This document shows, in pieces, positions 1 through 8,402 of a DNA stretch of 64,000 nucleotides (its first letter is position 1; each line of letters starts with the position of its first letter). The DNA comes from Helicobacter sp. 12S02232-10 (GTDB taxonomy: Bacteria; Campylobacterota; Campylobacteria; Campylobacterales; Helicobacteraceae). Under the pieces are notes generated by a model. It did not search any database, was not told the origin of the DNA, and was given only the letters and a program-made list of their open reading frames with translations. The stretch lies in NCBI RefSeq assembly GCF_002272895.1, contig NZ_MLAQ01000008.1, positions 1 through 64,000 on the forward strand, read 5' to 3'. Made by a program: the position numbers and the translations under genes.

Positions 1-275
1 AGGTTCTTTCATCTCATATTGTTGCAATGATTGTTGCAACATTCTTAGATTGGATAACAGCTTGCTTCCAACAAATAAACAAATCCTTTTCAGATTCAGT
101 TTGATATTGGGGGAGGGGGATTAGAAAAAGAGATTTATATGAATCTATCTCATCAGGTTAAATGGAAATAAAGAGGGCAATGTGATCTGCCTTGATTTAA
201 TATAGATTTAATAATGTTTTTAATTCTTTTTGAACTTGGATACCAGAGGGAGAGAAGCAAGGAGTAGAGGAGTTA
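1..275. other. Gene-free stretch at the window edge
   Basis: I recognise no gene here. One forward reading frame is open from the left edge to a TGA at about position 107. It could be the last 34 codons of a gene that begins outside the window, but its peptide matches nothing I know. The rest is AT-rich with short purine runs and no clear hairpin. Confidence 0.4.
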
Positions 276-304
276 TTGACAATTTTTTCTAAAGTGATTA
301 TAAT
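276..304 (+). promoter_or_regulatory. Consensus housekeeping promoter of the tRNA-Gln/tRNA-fMet unit
   Basis: TTGACA at 276-281 and TATAAT at 299-304 are separated by exactly 17 bases, which is the full sigma-70-type consensus. Transcription should start near 311, about 30 bases before the tRNA-Gln gene. Helicobacter promoters usually keep only the -10 box, so a perfect -35 fits a strongly expressed stable-RNA unit. Seen directly; activity is inferred. Confidence 0.8.
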
Positions 305-341
305 TCCACCTCTAAAAGATTTTGTTTTATGATTATTTTAT

Positions 342-416
342 TGGGGTATCGCCAAGCGGTAAGGCACCTGGTTTTGGTCCAGGCATTCAGAGGTTCGAAT
401 CCTTTTACCCCAGCCA
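342..416 (+). tRNA. tRNA-Gln (anticodon UUG)
   Basis: The 75-nt gene folds as a full cloverleaf with an encoded 3' CCA. Acceptor strands TGGGGTA and TACCCCA pair. The anticodon stem CTGG/CCAG closes a seven-base loop with TTG at the anticodon position, and the T arm carries GGTTCGAATCC. It is first in a two-tRNA unit with tRNA-fMet 26 bases downstream, behind the promoter at 276-304. Confidence 0.97.
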
Positions 417-442
417 CTTCTTCTTATCATTTTAATCTTTAT

Positions 443-519
<77 letters not shown>

Positions 520-544
520 TCTTTATGTATTTTAATCCATTTTT

Positions 545-857
545 AAAATAACTTGATTTTTATAAATGCTTTTTCAAAAATTATTTTATTTCTAAGGCTT
601 CGCCTTTTTAAGGGACATAAGGGGGCTTAAATTGAAAAGATTGCCCCTTATGTCCCTTAACAACCCTATACCCTATGACACTTTTAAGAAAAAACCAAAG
701 CACAACTTTAACTTTTGACATTAAAAGCATTAGCAGATAAGAATAGGTTTTGGAAATTTGCATTTAAAAAGCGGGGGTAGGTCTTAGGAAGGGGGTGGGC
801 GATGTTTCACAAGTAAAACTCGCCCCCTCCTAAAGAAAAAGATTTTAAAAAATAGAG
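545..857 (+). repeat. Dispersed noncoding repeat, copy A (two-hairpin element)
   Basis: This 313-bp intergenic block recurs in reverse orientation at 61117-61460, with roughly 85 percent identity by eye plus two short length differences. Hairpin 1 has a perfect 17-bp stem (608-624 with 644-660, TTAAGGGACATAAGGGG) and a 19-nt loop. Hairpin 2 is G/C-rich and bulged (784-802 with 820-833). Between them, 707-773 is a 67-nt core identical in both copies. No open frame of note is conserved. The block fills the gap between tRNA-fMet and the stop of the binding-protein gene at 935; the remaining flanks (520-544, 858-934) are AT-rich and featureless. Confidence 0.9.
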
Positions 858-934
858 ATTTTATATCGCCATTATTGATTTGATTTTTGAATTTTTGATT
901 GAAATTTCTAATCTTCAAAAAAAATCAGTGTCGT

Positions 935-1909
935 TTATTCCCATAAAAAAGGCTTGATTTCAGATGGTTTGAGATCAAAAACGTTTTTATAATAATCTTT
1001 TAAAAGTGCGTTTATATCCGTGTCTTTAAAAGCTTGTGGGTAGGCTTTGGAAGCTATAAAGAGGGATATGAGTGGAGTTCTAGGACCACCGATGTCAATC
1101 GGAGGAAGTTTATAGACTTGTTTATTTTTGATTGCTGCTATGGTTTGAAGCTGCGGATTATTTAATAAATCTTGGGGATTATAGGGGCTAAGCCACCAAA
1201 TAAAAATTATTTCGGGATTTTCTGAAATTATTTTTTCTAGACTGATTTCTGCTCGCCCGTGATCGATGTATTTAAGACCTAGATTTTCCACGCCTGCATA
1301 GACCATAATGTCTGAATCAAGGCTTTCTTTTCCACTAAGTTGGTTGGGTTTGTGAAAAATCTCTATAACGCGTTTTTTGTTCTTAATATTTTTTGTTTTC
1401 TGTTCAATCAGCGTTAGAATTTCTTGCATTTTTGCAATCTTTGGGAGTGCTTGAGATTCTTTTTGAAGAACTTTGGCTTGTGTGGTGATGTTTTCGATCA
1501 CACCTTGAACAGTTCTGTCTTTGAAAGATAAAAAATTGATTCCAAATTTTTTGGCGAATTCGACAGCTTGAGGATTCCCGACGTAGGTGATGATAATGTC
1601 GGGTGAGAGGCTTTTGAGTTCTTCGATATTTAAAGCTGCATAATGATCATCGCTTAACTGTTTAATAGAATCAAGGTTTTTTGCAGTCGCTTTGACAATA
1701 TCGCTTTTGAAGCCATAAGATGCCATCCCTACTATTTCATCCCAAATTCCAAGCATCGCTGGAACTTCGGCATAACTTCCTAGATAAATGACGCGTTTTA
1801 TTGGTTCTTTAAAAGTTTGTGTTCCAAAATAATCTTTGACTGTGATGGATTCTGTTGCATTTAGAAAAGTTGAAGCAATCAAAAAAGTTAATAAAATGAT
1901 TTTTTTCAT
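935..1909 (-). CDS. Periplasmic binding protein of an iron/B12-type ABC importer
   Basis: The 324-residue protein begins with an export signal (basic MKK, hydrophobic stretch to about residue 16, then Asn-Ala) and continues as a TroA/FecB-type binding fold (Peripla_BP_2). It keeps the family's early segment with KRVIYLG followed by a predicted ligand-binding cleft and an inter-domain helix near residues 150-180. There is no lipobox, so it should be a soluble periplasmic protein. No permease or ATPase gene lies near it, so it is an orphan component. Family members bind ferric siderophores, haem, cobalamin or nickel chelates; the sequence does not decide between these. It is transcribed away from the tcdA-like gene. 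Confidence 0.8.
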   Translation of the reverse strand: MKKIILLTFLIASTFLNATESITVKDYFGTQTFKEPIKRVIYLGSYAEVPAMLGIWDEIVGMASYGFKSDIVKATAKNLDSIKQLSDDHYAALNIEELKSLSPDIIITYVGNPQAVEFAKKFGINFLSFKDRTVQGVIENITTQAKVLQKESQALPKIAKMQEILTLIEQKTKNIKNKKRVIEIFHKPNQLSGKESLDSDIMVYAGVENLGLKYIDHGRAEISLEKIISENPEIIFIWWLSPYNPQDLLNNPQLQTIAAIKNKQVYKLPPIDIGGPRTPLISLFIASKAYPQAFKDTDINALLKDYYKNVFDLKPSEIKPFLWE

Positions 1910-1995
1910 ATTTTTATACCCGATCCTTTTGTTAAAATCCCCTTGTGGAGTGTTTGGAGTATGATAAAATAATAAAAAAAATTTAAAGGAAACGG

Positions 1996-2661
1996 ATGGA
2001 GGATAGGTTTGTCCGCACGAGATTTTTGTTTGGAGAAGATTTTGAGCTTTTTAGAGATAAAAAAATAATTATTTTTGGCTTAGGAGGCGTGGGGGGATTT
2101 GCTCTAGATTGTCTATATAGGACGGGGATTGGGCATATAACCATTGTAGATAAGGATATTTTTGATATTACCAATCAAAATAGGCAGATCGGTTCTGATC
2201 GGGTAGGAGAAAGCAAGGTCGAGGTATTGTCTGAAATGTATATGGGGGTAGAGCCTGTCAAAAAACTTGTAAATGCTGATTTTTTGAAAGATTTTGATTG
2301 TACTTTATACGATTATGTTATCGATGCTATCGATGATATTCCTGCTAAAGTTGCATTGGCAAAAATTTGTGCCAAGATGCCTTATGGAACTTATGTTAGT
2401 TCTACAGGAAGTGCTAAAAAACTTAATCCCTTAGAGATCAAAGTGGATTCTGTTTGGAAAAGCTATGGGGATAAATTTGCTAGAAAATTCAGAGAATTGT
2501 TAAAGAAAGAAGGTTTTTGTGGTGATTTTAAGGTAATATTTAGTCCTGAGAATCCAAGGTGCAAACCCTTAGGGAGCTTTAGTGCAGTAACTGGAAGTTT
2601 TGGTTTGCAGATTGGGAGTGAGATTATTCGGGATATTTTAAACAGGAGAGAACGATGTTAA
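1996..2661 (+). CDS. tcdA: TcdA/ThiF-family tRNA threonylcarbamoyladenosine dehydratase-like enzyme
   Basis: The 221-residue protein is an E1-like adenylating enzyme. The Rossmann loop GLGGVGG lies at residues 28-34, the ATP-contacting segment with Asp and the NRQ motif near residues 51-65, and Cys residues near the C-terminus. TcdA uses ATP to cyclise the t6A base at position 37 of ANN-decoding tRNAs. ThiF and MoeB are the alternatives, but the short length and the position before the aguB-like gene favour TcdA, and the thiS gene lies elsewhere (38042). The ATG is preceded by AAAGGA. Its stop overlaps the start of the acidic small gene, so the two are probably translated together. Confidence 0.75.
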   Translation: MEDRFVRTRFLFGEDFELFRDKKIIIFGLGGVGGFALDCLYRTGIGHITIVDKDIFDITNQNRQIGSDRVGESKVEVLSEMYMGVEPVKKLVNADFLKDFDCTLYDYVIDAIDDIPAKVALAKICAKMPYGTYVSSTGSAKKLNPLEIKVDSVWKSYGDKFARKFRELLKKEGFCGDFKVIFSPENPRCKPLGSFSAVTGSFGLQIGSEIIRDILNRRERC

Positions 2662-2822
2662 AATCTTATGTTTATAAAATGTATGAAGATGATGAAATTG
2701 AAGATGAAGGCTATGAAGAGGATTATCAAGATTATGATGATGACGATGAGGATACGACTTCATACAGCGGTTATGACGATGATGACTATCAGAGTTCAGA
2801 TGATGAATATGAAGAAGATTAG
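2655..2822 (+). CDS. Highly acidic 55-residue protein, function unknown
   Basis: This short gene starts at an ATG inside the last codons of the tcdA-like gene (7-nt overlap) and ends 3 nt before aguB, so it is sandwiched in an operon. A GGAGAG ribosome site lies just upstream. After about ten residues with Lys and Tyr, nearly everything is Asp, Glu, Tyr, Ser or Gln, for example the run DYDDDDED. It has no membrane segment and no Cys. It is predicted to be disordered and strongly negative. A small gene occupies the same slot in H. pylori, which argues that it is real. A role in binding cations or basic proteins is only a guess. Confidence 0.7.
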   Translation: MLKSYVYKMYEDDEIEDEGYEEDYQDYDDDDEDTTSYSGYDDDDYQSSDDEYEED

Positions 2823-2825
2823 AAA

Positions 2826-3707
2826 ATGAGGAAAATAAAGGTTGCTGCCTTACAGCATAGTTTTAAAGCGGATCGAAAATCGACTATGGCGCACACGCGT
2901 TTGATGATGGAGGAAGCTTGTGCGAAGGGAGCGAATCTTATCGTTCTTCAAGAGCTTCATTGCAGTGAATATTTTTGTCAAAATGAAGATACGGCCACTT
3001 TTGATTATGGAGCTTATTATAAACTTGATATTGAGTTTTTTTCGCAGGCTGCTAGGGAATATGGGGTAGTGTTGGTGACTTCTTTGTTTGAGAGGCGCGC
3101 AAGTGGTTTGTATCATAATACTGCTGTTGTATTTGAAAAAGATGGGAGTATCGCAGGAAAGTATCGCAAAATGCATATCCCTGATGATCCGGGTTTTTAT
3201 GAGAAATTTTATTTTACTCCAGGTGATTTGGGTTTTGAACCGATTGAGACAAGCGTAGGGAAGCTTGGTGTGCTGATTTGCTGGGATCAGTGGTATCCTG
3301 AGGCAGCACGAATTATGGCTTTAAAGGGTGCAGAGATTTTGATTTATCCTACTGCCATCGGTTGGTTTGAGAATGATGATTTTGAAGAGAAAGCACGTCA
3401 AAGAGAAGCTTGGATTGCGGTGCAAAGGGGGCATAGCGTTGCCAATACGCTCCCTGTGGTCGCAGTGAATCGAGTGGGGTTTGAAAAAGACCCTTCAGGA
3501 GTTCTTGAAGGCATTCGTTTTTGGGGGTCTAGTTTTATTTTTGGAGCACAAGGGGAATTGCTTGCTTTAGGGAATACCGAAAAAGATGAAATACTAAATG
3601 CTGAAATCGATTTGGAAAAATGTGAAGAAATACGACGTATTTGGCCATTTTTAAGGGATAGGCGCATTGAGTTTTATGGGGATATTTTGAAAAGATTTTG
3701 TGATTGA
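2826..3707 (+). CDS. aguB: N-carbamoylputrescine amidase
   Basis: The 293-residue protein belongs to the carbon-nitrogen hydrolase (nitrilase) family. The Glu-Lys-Cys triad is visible: Glu43 in LQELHC, Lys115 in YRKMHIPDDPGF and Cys152 in LICWDQWYPEA. Length and these flanking motifs match AguB, which hydrolyses N-carbamoylputrescine to putrescine, CO2 and ammonia after agmatine deiminase. It follows the acidic small gene by 3 nt, and the antiporter-like gene begins 12 nt further on. Cytoplasmic. The H. pylori homologue was long labelled beta-alanine synthase-like. Confidence 0.9.
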   Translation: MRKIKVAALQHSFKADRKSTMAHTRLMMEEACAKGANLIVLQELHCSEYFCQNEDTATFDYGAYYKLDIEFFSQAAREYGVVLVTSLFERRASGLYHNTAVVFEKDGSIAGKYRKMHIPDDPGFYEKFYFTPGDLGFEPIETSVGKLGVLICWDQWYPEAARIMALKGAEILIYPTAIGWFENDDFEEKARQREAWIAVQRGHSVANTLPVVAVNRVGFEKDPSGVLEGIRFWGSSFIFGAQGELLALGNTEKDEILNAEIDLEKCEEIRRIWPFLRDRRIEFYGDILKRFCD

Positions 3708-3719
3708 GGGAAAATAAGT

Positions 3720-5024
3720 TTGATAATATTTAATCCTGTCGTCATCGCTGTGCTTGTGATGTGTATTTTGTGTTTGTTTCGATTGAATGTGATGCTTGCA
3801 ATCATAGCAGCTTCTTTAGTTGGGGGCTTGATGGCAGGTATGGGAGCGATTGAGACGATGGGAGTGATGATAGCAGGAATGAAAGGCAATCTTGAAACTG
3901 CTCTTAGCTATGTTCTTTTGGGTGCTTTAGCCGTAGCGATTTCGCGGGGGAATCTGACAAAAATACTCATTTATAAGATGGCAAAACTTATTGATGGTAA
4001 AGCTGTTTTTCTATGTTTTTTCATCGCTTTCATTGCTTGTTTTTCGCAGAATTTAATTCCGGTTCATATTGCTTTTATCCCGATTTTGATCCCTCCACTT
4101 TTGGGGTTGATGAATAGGCTTAAAGTTGATCGTAGGGCGGTGGCTTGTGCATTGACTTTTGGACTTGAGGCTCCTTATATTTCGATTCCAGTGGGGTTTG
4201 GGTTGATTTTTCATACTATTTTGCGTGATCAGATGATTCAAAATGGCATTGCTGTTGAGCTTTCAGATATTGCAAGTGTGATGTGGATAGGGGGTTTAAG
4301 TATGCTTGTGGGGCTTTTTATTGCCATATTGATTCTTTATAGAAAGCCTAGGGAATATCGCGAAGAGATTTTTAAAAATCAAGAAATCAAGCTTGAAAAT
4401 ATTCGGCTAGGGTTTCAAGATTATTTTATGCTTTTGGGAGCTTTGGTGGCTTTTGGGGTTCAAATTTATACGGGATCTTTGCCTTTTGGCGCTTTTGTGG
4501 GGCTTGTGGTGATGCTTGCAGGGAAGGTTGTGAAATGGAATGAGATGGATTTGATCATTGATGAGGGAATGAAGATGATGGCATTTATTGCCTTTGTAAT
4601 GCTAATTGCTGCGGGTTTTGGAGAAGTGCTTAAGGAAAGCGGAGCGATTGGGGAGCTTGTTTCAGCGACGACAAGTATGGTTGGGGGCAAGCTCGGGGGT
4701 GCGATTTTGATGCTCGTGATAGGATTGCTTATTACGCTTGGAATCGGGACTTCTTTTGGAACAATCCCTGTGATAGCTGCATTTTATTGTCCTTTGTGCG
4801 TTGCATTGGGTTTTGGAACGCCTGCAACGATTTTATTGCTTGGTATCGCAGGAGCGTTGGGAGATGCCGGTTCTCCGGCCTCATCAAGCACAATGGGTCC
4901 GACTTCAGGATTGAATGCTGATGGGCAACACAATCATATTTGGGATACTTGCGTGCCGACATTCATCGCTTATAACATTCCTTTGCTTGTATTTGGCGTT
5001 ATCGGCGCGATGATATTGGGGTGA
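3720..5024 (+). CDS. NhaC-type Na+/H+ antiporter family membrane protein
   Basis: The 434-residue protein has about eleven hydrophobic segments, with the family's conserved stretch SQNLIPVHIAFIPILIPPL near residues 103-121 and a Gly-rich C-terminal half (GDAGSPASSSTMGPTSGLN). This matches the Na_H_antiport_2/NhaC-like group in the inner membrane; substrate specificity is not shown. The chosen start is TTG with GAGGG about ten bases upstream; an in-frame ATG at 3759 is the alternative. It closes the run of genes tcdA-aguB and is followed after 4 nt by glf. Confidence 0.8.
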   Translation: MIIFNPVVIAVLVMCILCLFRLNVMLAIIAASLVGGLMAGMGAIETMGVMIAGMKGNLETALSYVLLGALAVAISRGNLTKILIYKMAKLIDGKAVFLCFFIAFIACFSQNLIPVHIAFIPILIPPLLGLMNRLKVDRRAVACALTFGLEAPYISIPVGFGLIFHTILRDQMIQNGIAVELSDIASVMWIGGLSMLVGLFIAILILYRKPREYREEIFKNQEIKLENIRLGFQDYFMLLGALVAFGVQIYTGSLPFGAFVGLVVMLAGKVVKWNEMDLIIDEGMKMMAFIAFVMLIAAGFGEVLKESGAIGELVSATTSMVGGKLGGAILMLVIGLLITLGIGTSFGTIPVIAAFYCPLCVALGFGTPATILLLGIAGALGDAGSPASSSTMGPTSGLNADGQHNHIWDTCVPTFIAYNIPLLVFGVIGAMILG

Positions 5025-5028
5025 AAAT

Positions 5029-6126
5029 ATGGGAATTAGAAATTTGATCGTGGGTGCGGGAATTTCAGGATTGGTTCTTGCAGAAAGGTTGGCTAATGAG
5101 CTTAAAGAGGAAGTTCTTGTTATCGATAGACGCAATCATATTGGGGGGAATCTTTATGATTATGATGATGAAGGAGTGAATGTTCATAAGTATGGAGCGC
5201 ATATTTTTCATACCGATTCTTGCAAGGTTTGGGAGTATTTGAGACAATTTACACAATTTTATCCTTATATGCATGAAGTAAAAGCATTGATAAATGGGTG
5301 TTATGTACCTATCCCTTTTAATCTGAATTCACTCCGTATGCTTTTTCCAGAATCTCTTGCCTCAGATTTAGAAAGCAAACTTTTAAAAGCCTATCCTTAT
5401 GGGAGTAGAGTGTCTATTTTAGAGCTTTCTAAAATAGAAGATTTAAAGTTTTTAAGCGAATTTATTTATGAAAATATTTTTTACCATTACACGCTCAAAC
5501 AATGGCAATGTTCCCCAAAAGATCTTGATTCTTCAGTCCTTTCAAGAGTTCCTGTTTGCATCGGTAAAGACAACCGTTATTTTAAGGATAAGTTTCAAGG
5601 CATTCCTTTTGAGGGCTATACCAAAATGTGTGAGAGGATGGTTAAAAATCCCTTGATTGAAGTCCGTCTGCAAAGCGATTTTAAGGAATTTAAGAATCTT
5701 GAGATACAAAGGGTGTTTTATAGTGGGGGGATTGATGAGTTTTTTGATTACTGCTTTGGAGAGTTGCCTTATAGAAGCTTGGAGTTTGATTTTAGGAAAA
5801 TCTCAAAGGAATACTTCCAGTCTGCTTCTGTCATTAATTATCCTAATAATTATGATTTTACTCGAATTGTGGAATATAAATACTTTTTGAGCCAAAAAAC
5901 ATCTCGTAGCGTTATTTCTTTTGAATATCCCAAGAATTATTCAAAAGGTATGGAACGTTTTTATCCAGTGCCTAATGATAAAAATAGGGCATTGTATGAG
6001 AAATACTTGCAAAAAGCTTTGGAATTGGAGAATGTTTATTTTATCGGTAGGTTAGGAAAATACGAGTATTTTGATATGGATAAGGCAATATTGAATGTTT
6101 TAGAGCTATTCGATAAACTAAGGTAA
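5029..6126 (+). CDS. glf: UDP-galactopyranose mutase
   Basis: The 365-residue flavoenzyme converts UDP-galactopyranose to UDP-galactofuranose. The FAD-binding loop GAGISG sits at residues 9-14, the GAHIFHT motif near residue 60, the substrate-lid region with W and Y residues in the middle, and the family's C-terminal segment GRLGKYEYFDMDKAI near residue 340. Its presence implies that galactofuranose is part of a surface glycan. It lies 4 nt after the antiporter gene and opens the glycosyltransferase cluster, which begins 92 nt downstream. Confidence 0.95.
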   Translation: MGIRNLIVGAGISGLVLAERLANELKEEVLVIDRRNHIGGNLYDYDDEGVNVHKYGAHIFHTDSCKVWEYLRQFTQFYPYMHEVKALINGCYVPIPFNLNSLRMLFPESLASDLESKLLKAYPYGSRVSILELSKIEDLKFLSEFIYENIFYHYTLKQWQCSPKDLDSSVLSRVPVCIGKDNRYFKDKFQGIPFEGYTKMCERMVKNPLIEVRLQSDFKEFKNLEIQRVFYSGGIDEFFDYCFGELPYRSLEFDFRKISKEYFQSASVINYPNNYDFTRIVEYKYFLSQKTSRSVISFEYPKNYSKGMERFYPVPNDKNRALYEKYLQKALELENVYFIGRLGKYEYFDMDKAILNVLELFDKLR

Positions 6127-6218
6127 AAGTAATAAAATTAAAGTTATCATTCGCAAAAATAATCTAATTATAAAATTTAGAATTTGTGAATCATATATTT
6201 GGAAGAGTAAGGTAAGAA

Positions 6219-6996
6219 ATGCCGTTGGTTTCAGTCATTATTCCTAGCTATAATACTGCAAAATTTATAAGTTTTGCGCTTGAATCTGTGATTTCTCAGA
6301 GTTTTAAAGATTTTGAATGTTTAGTTGTTGATGATGCTTCAGATGACGAAAGTCCTGCTATTATTCAAGAGTATGCTCAAAAAGATTTTAGAGTTTTGCC
6401 TATTTTGCTTACTCAAAATGTCGGGGTTTCTAAGGCTAGAAATCTTGCTTTAGAGAGGGCTAAAGGAAGATTCATTGCTTTTTTGGATTCAGATGATATG
6501 TGGGAGAAAGATAAACTCAAGATTCAGATTGAGTTTATGCTTAGTGAAAATATCGTGTTTTCGCATACACCTTATTTTGTAGTTGATGAATCCAATAAAA
6601 GAATTGGGTCTTTTTTTCCTAAAAAAAACATTAACTATAAAGACATTTTAAAAACTTGTGATATAGGGAATTCTACAGCTATTTATGATGCTTCTGTTTT
6701 GGGAAAAATAAGCAGTGGAACGATCCGCCACGATTATGAGATTTGGCTAAAGATTCTTAAGCAATATAAAAGTTATGCCCCCCCCCCCTATTCATAATCA
6801 CGAACCTTATTTAGCCTCTATACGCATCCGTTCAGGTAGCGATACTTATAATAAATTTAAATCTGCTAAACGCCAATGGCAGGTTTATCGCGAAGTGGAA
6901 AAATTAAGTTTTTTCAAAAGCGTATATTATTTTATGCATTATGGTTATTGCGGTTTGAAAAAGAGACACCAATATTTTAAGGAAATATCGCAATGA
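6219..6996 (+). pseudogene. Phase-variable family-2 glycosyltransferase, currently OFF
   Basis: The first 192 codons encode a GT-A glycosyltransferase start (VSVIIPSYN, VVDDASDD, and FLDSDD at the nucleotide-sugar site near residue 90). They run into a C11 tract at 6778-6788 and stop at 6797. The remainder of the protein continues in another frame to 6996. Removing one C (C10), or any change of the same frame, joins the two into a 258-residue protein. This is the classic layout of a Helicobacter contingency gene, so it is a reversible OFF state, not decay. The stop at 6994-6996 overlaps the ligase ATG (ATGA), so reading through may also support ligase translation. A homopolymer sequencing error is the alternative. 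Confidence 0.85.
6778..6788. repeat. C11 homopolymer tract (slippage switch)
   Basis: Eleven consecutive C residues lie two thirds into the glycosyltransferase gene. With 11 C the frame closes nine bases later; 10 C restores it. Confidence 0.95.
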
Positions 6997-8402
6997 GTGT
7001 CCTTTTAAAGATATTTCCCAATAAAATTATTTCTTTGAGCATCTTGTTTTTAGTTGCAGGTTTTTTTATGATTGGAGCGAATATACCCGATCGATTCGGA
7101 GCGATATTTTTGCTTGTCGGAGGCTTGTTATACGCGTATTATATTTATAAGAGCGATTTTAATTTCAGAACCATTTTAAGAGAATTTTATCCGATTTGGT
7201 TTTGGATTTTAAGCTATTTGGGCGTTGTTTTTATGGCACTTGTATCAGTGCATTTTGCTTTTGATACTCAAGCCACACTCAAGGCTATCGGACTTTTTTT
7301 GATTTTGCCTTTGATTTTGAGTTTATTTTTTTATTTTGTGATAAAAAATTTATCTCAAAAAGCTTTGAGATTTTTTTTGATTTTGCTTGGTGGGATGATT
7401 TTTTTCCACCCTTTAGCAACTATTTATGATTATTTTATCAATCATAGTGATCGTGCCACAGGCTTTGGAGAGGCCCTTATTATTCCTTATGGAATGTTTT
7501 TGATTCTTTCTTTTGCTTTGGGTATGACGATGGTAGTTTATTTGAGTGGGAAATGGCGTTTTTTTTCTTACGTGGCTTTTGGTATTAGTCTTTTGGCGAT
7601 ATATGCAAATGGAACACGTGCTTTAATTTTGTCTGTGGCAACAATGATTTTTGTGGCATTATTTTTCTTGCACATCAAATATAAAAAAATCATCATTCCC
7701 ATTGTATTTGTTTTCTTGACTGGGATTGGTATTGGGGTGATTTTTTTAAGCTCTCATTTTAGTGATCGATTCAATTTCAAAAAAATGCTTGAACATATTA
7801 GCGTTGTTTGGCATTATGCTCCTAGTGAGATGGGTAGATTTGATAAGAGGTGTTTTATCAATTATTTGTATAAATGTTCTGAATATAGCGGGGATAAATT
7901 GGATCAAAGATTTAGTTTTGAATCCAATGCATTGGGTCGATTAAGTCTTTGGAAAAGCGCTTTATTAGCAATCGCAGAAAATCCTTTTCGTCCAAACGGG
8001 TTTTATTCCAGATTTTTCGATAAAAATATTTTAAATGTTTTTAAGTCAAGTTCGAATAACCATCCTTATGCTTTGAATCACAGCGGTAAAATTAGTTTTT
8101 ATGATCATATTCACAATATGCCTTTATCATTTATATTTGAATTGGGTATTGTGGGATTTTTATTTATCATAATAAATTTTTGTTGTATGATCAGGCATTT
8201 TACTTCGTATTTAAGACAAACGAATGATTTTTATGAAACTTTTTTCATATCTTTTTTCATCATTTTTTTATCAGGATTTATTATTAGTATGTTTTTTGAT
8301 TCGATGTTGAGTTTTTTCAATTTTAATAGTTCGTTTTTTATCCTTTGTGGTATATTTTTGGGCATCAGTTGCAGAAAATTTAAAGAAAAAAATGTTTTAT
8401 GA
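6993..8402 (+). CDS. O-antigen ligase-like (WaaL/Wzy_C) membrane protein
   Basis: The 469-residue protein has about eleven membrane segments and a large soluble loop at roughly residues 255-375, ending before the last pair of helices. This is the topology of the O-antigen ligase/polymerase family. The short motif HNMPLSFIFELGIVGF after the loop resembles the conserved H-N-x-x-L region of Wzy_C proteins. In the inner membrane such proteins transfer O-chain from undecaprenyl diphosphate to lipid A-core. Ligase and polymerase cannot be told apart by sequence alone. The ATG overlaps the stop of the phase-variable glycosyltransferase (ATGA), which suggests translational coupling. Confidence 0.8.
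   Translation: MSVLLKIFPNKIISLSILFLVAGFFMIGANIPDRFGAIFLLVGGLLYAYYIYKSDFNFRTILREFYPIWFWILSYLGVVFMALVSVHFAFDTQATLKAIGLFLILPLILSLFFYFVIKNLSQKALRFFLILLGGMIFFHPLATIYDYFINHSDRATGFGEALIIPYGMFLILSFALGMTMVVYLSGKWRFFSYVAFGISLLAIYANGTRALILSVATMIFVALFFLHIKYKKIIIPIVFVFLTGIGIGVIFLSSHFSDRFNFKKMLEHISVVWHYAPSEMGRFDKRCFINYLYKCSEYSGDKLDQRFSFESNALGRLSLWKSALLAIAENPFRPNGFYSRFFDKNILNVFKSSSNNHPYALNHSGKISFYDHIHNMPLSFIFELGIVGFLFIIINFCCMIRHFTSYLRQTNDFYETFFISFFIIFLSGFIISMFFDSMLSFFNFNSSFFILCGIFLGISCRKFKEKNVL

Noticed and set aside
3-107. A 34-codon open frame at the left edge that might be a gene end
   Set aside because: Too short and without a recognisable motif; the upstream sequence is outside the window.
3398-3667. 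An 89-codon antisense frame inside aguB
   Set aside because: It lies wholly under the catalytic domain of aguB and its composition is that of a complement strand.
5468-5890. Two short forward frames inside glf
   Set aside because: They overlap the complete, well-conserved mutase in another frame and have no family likeness.
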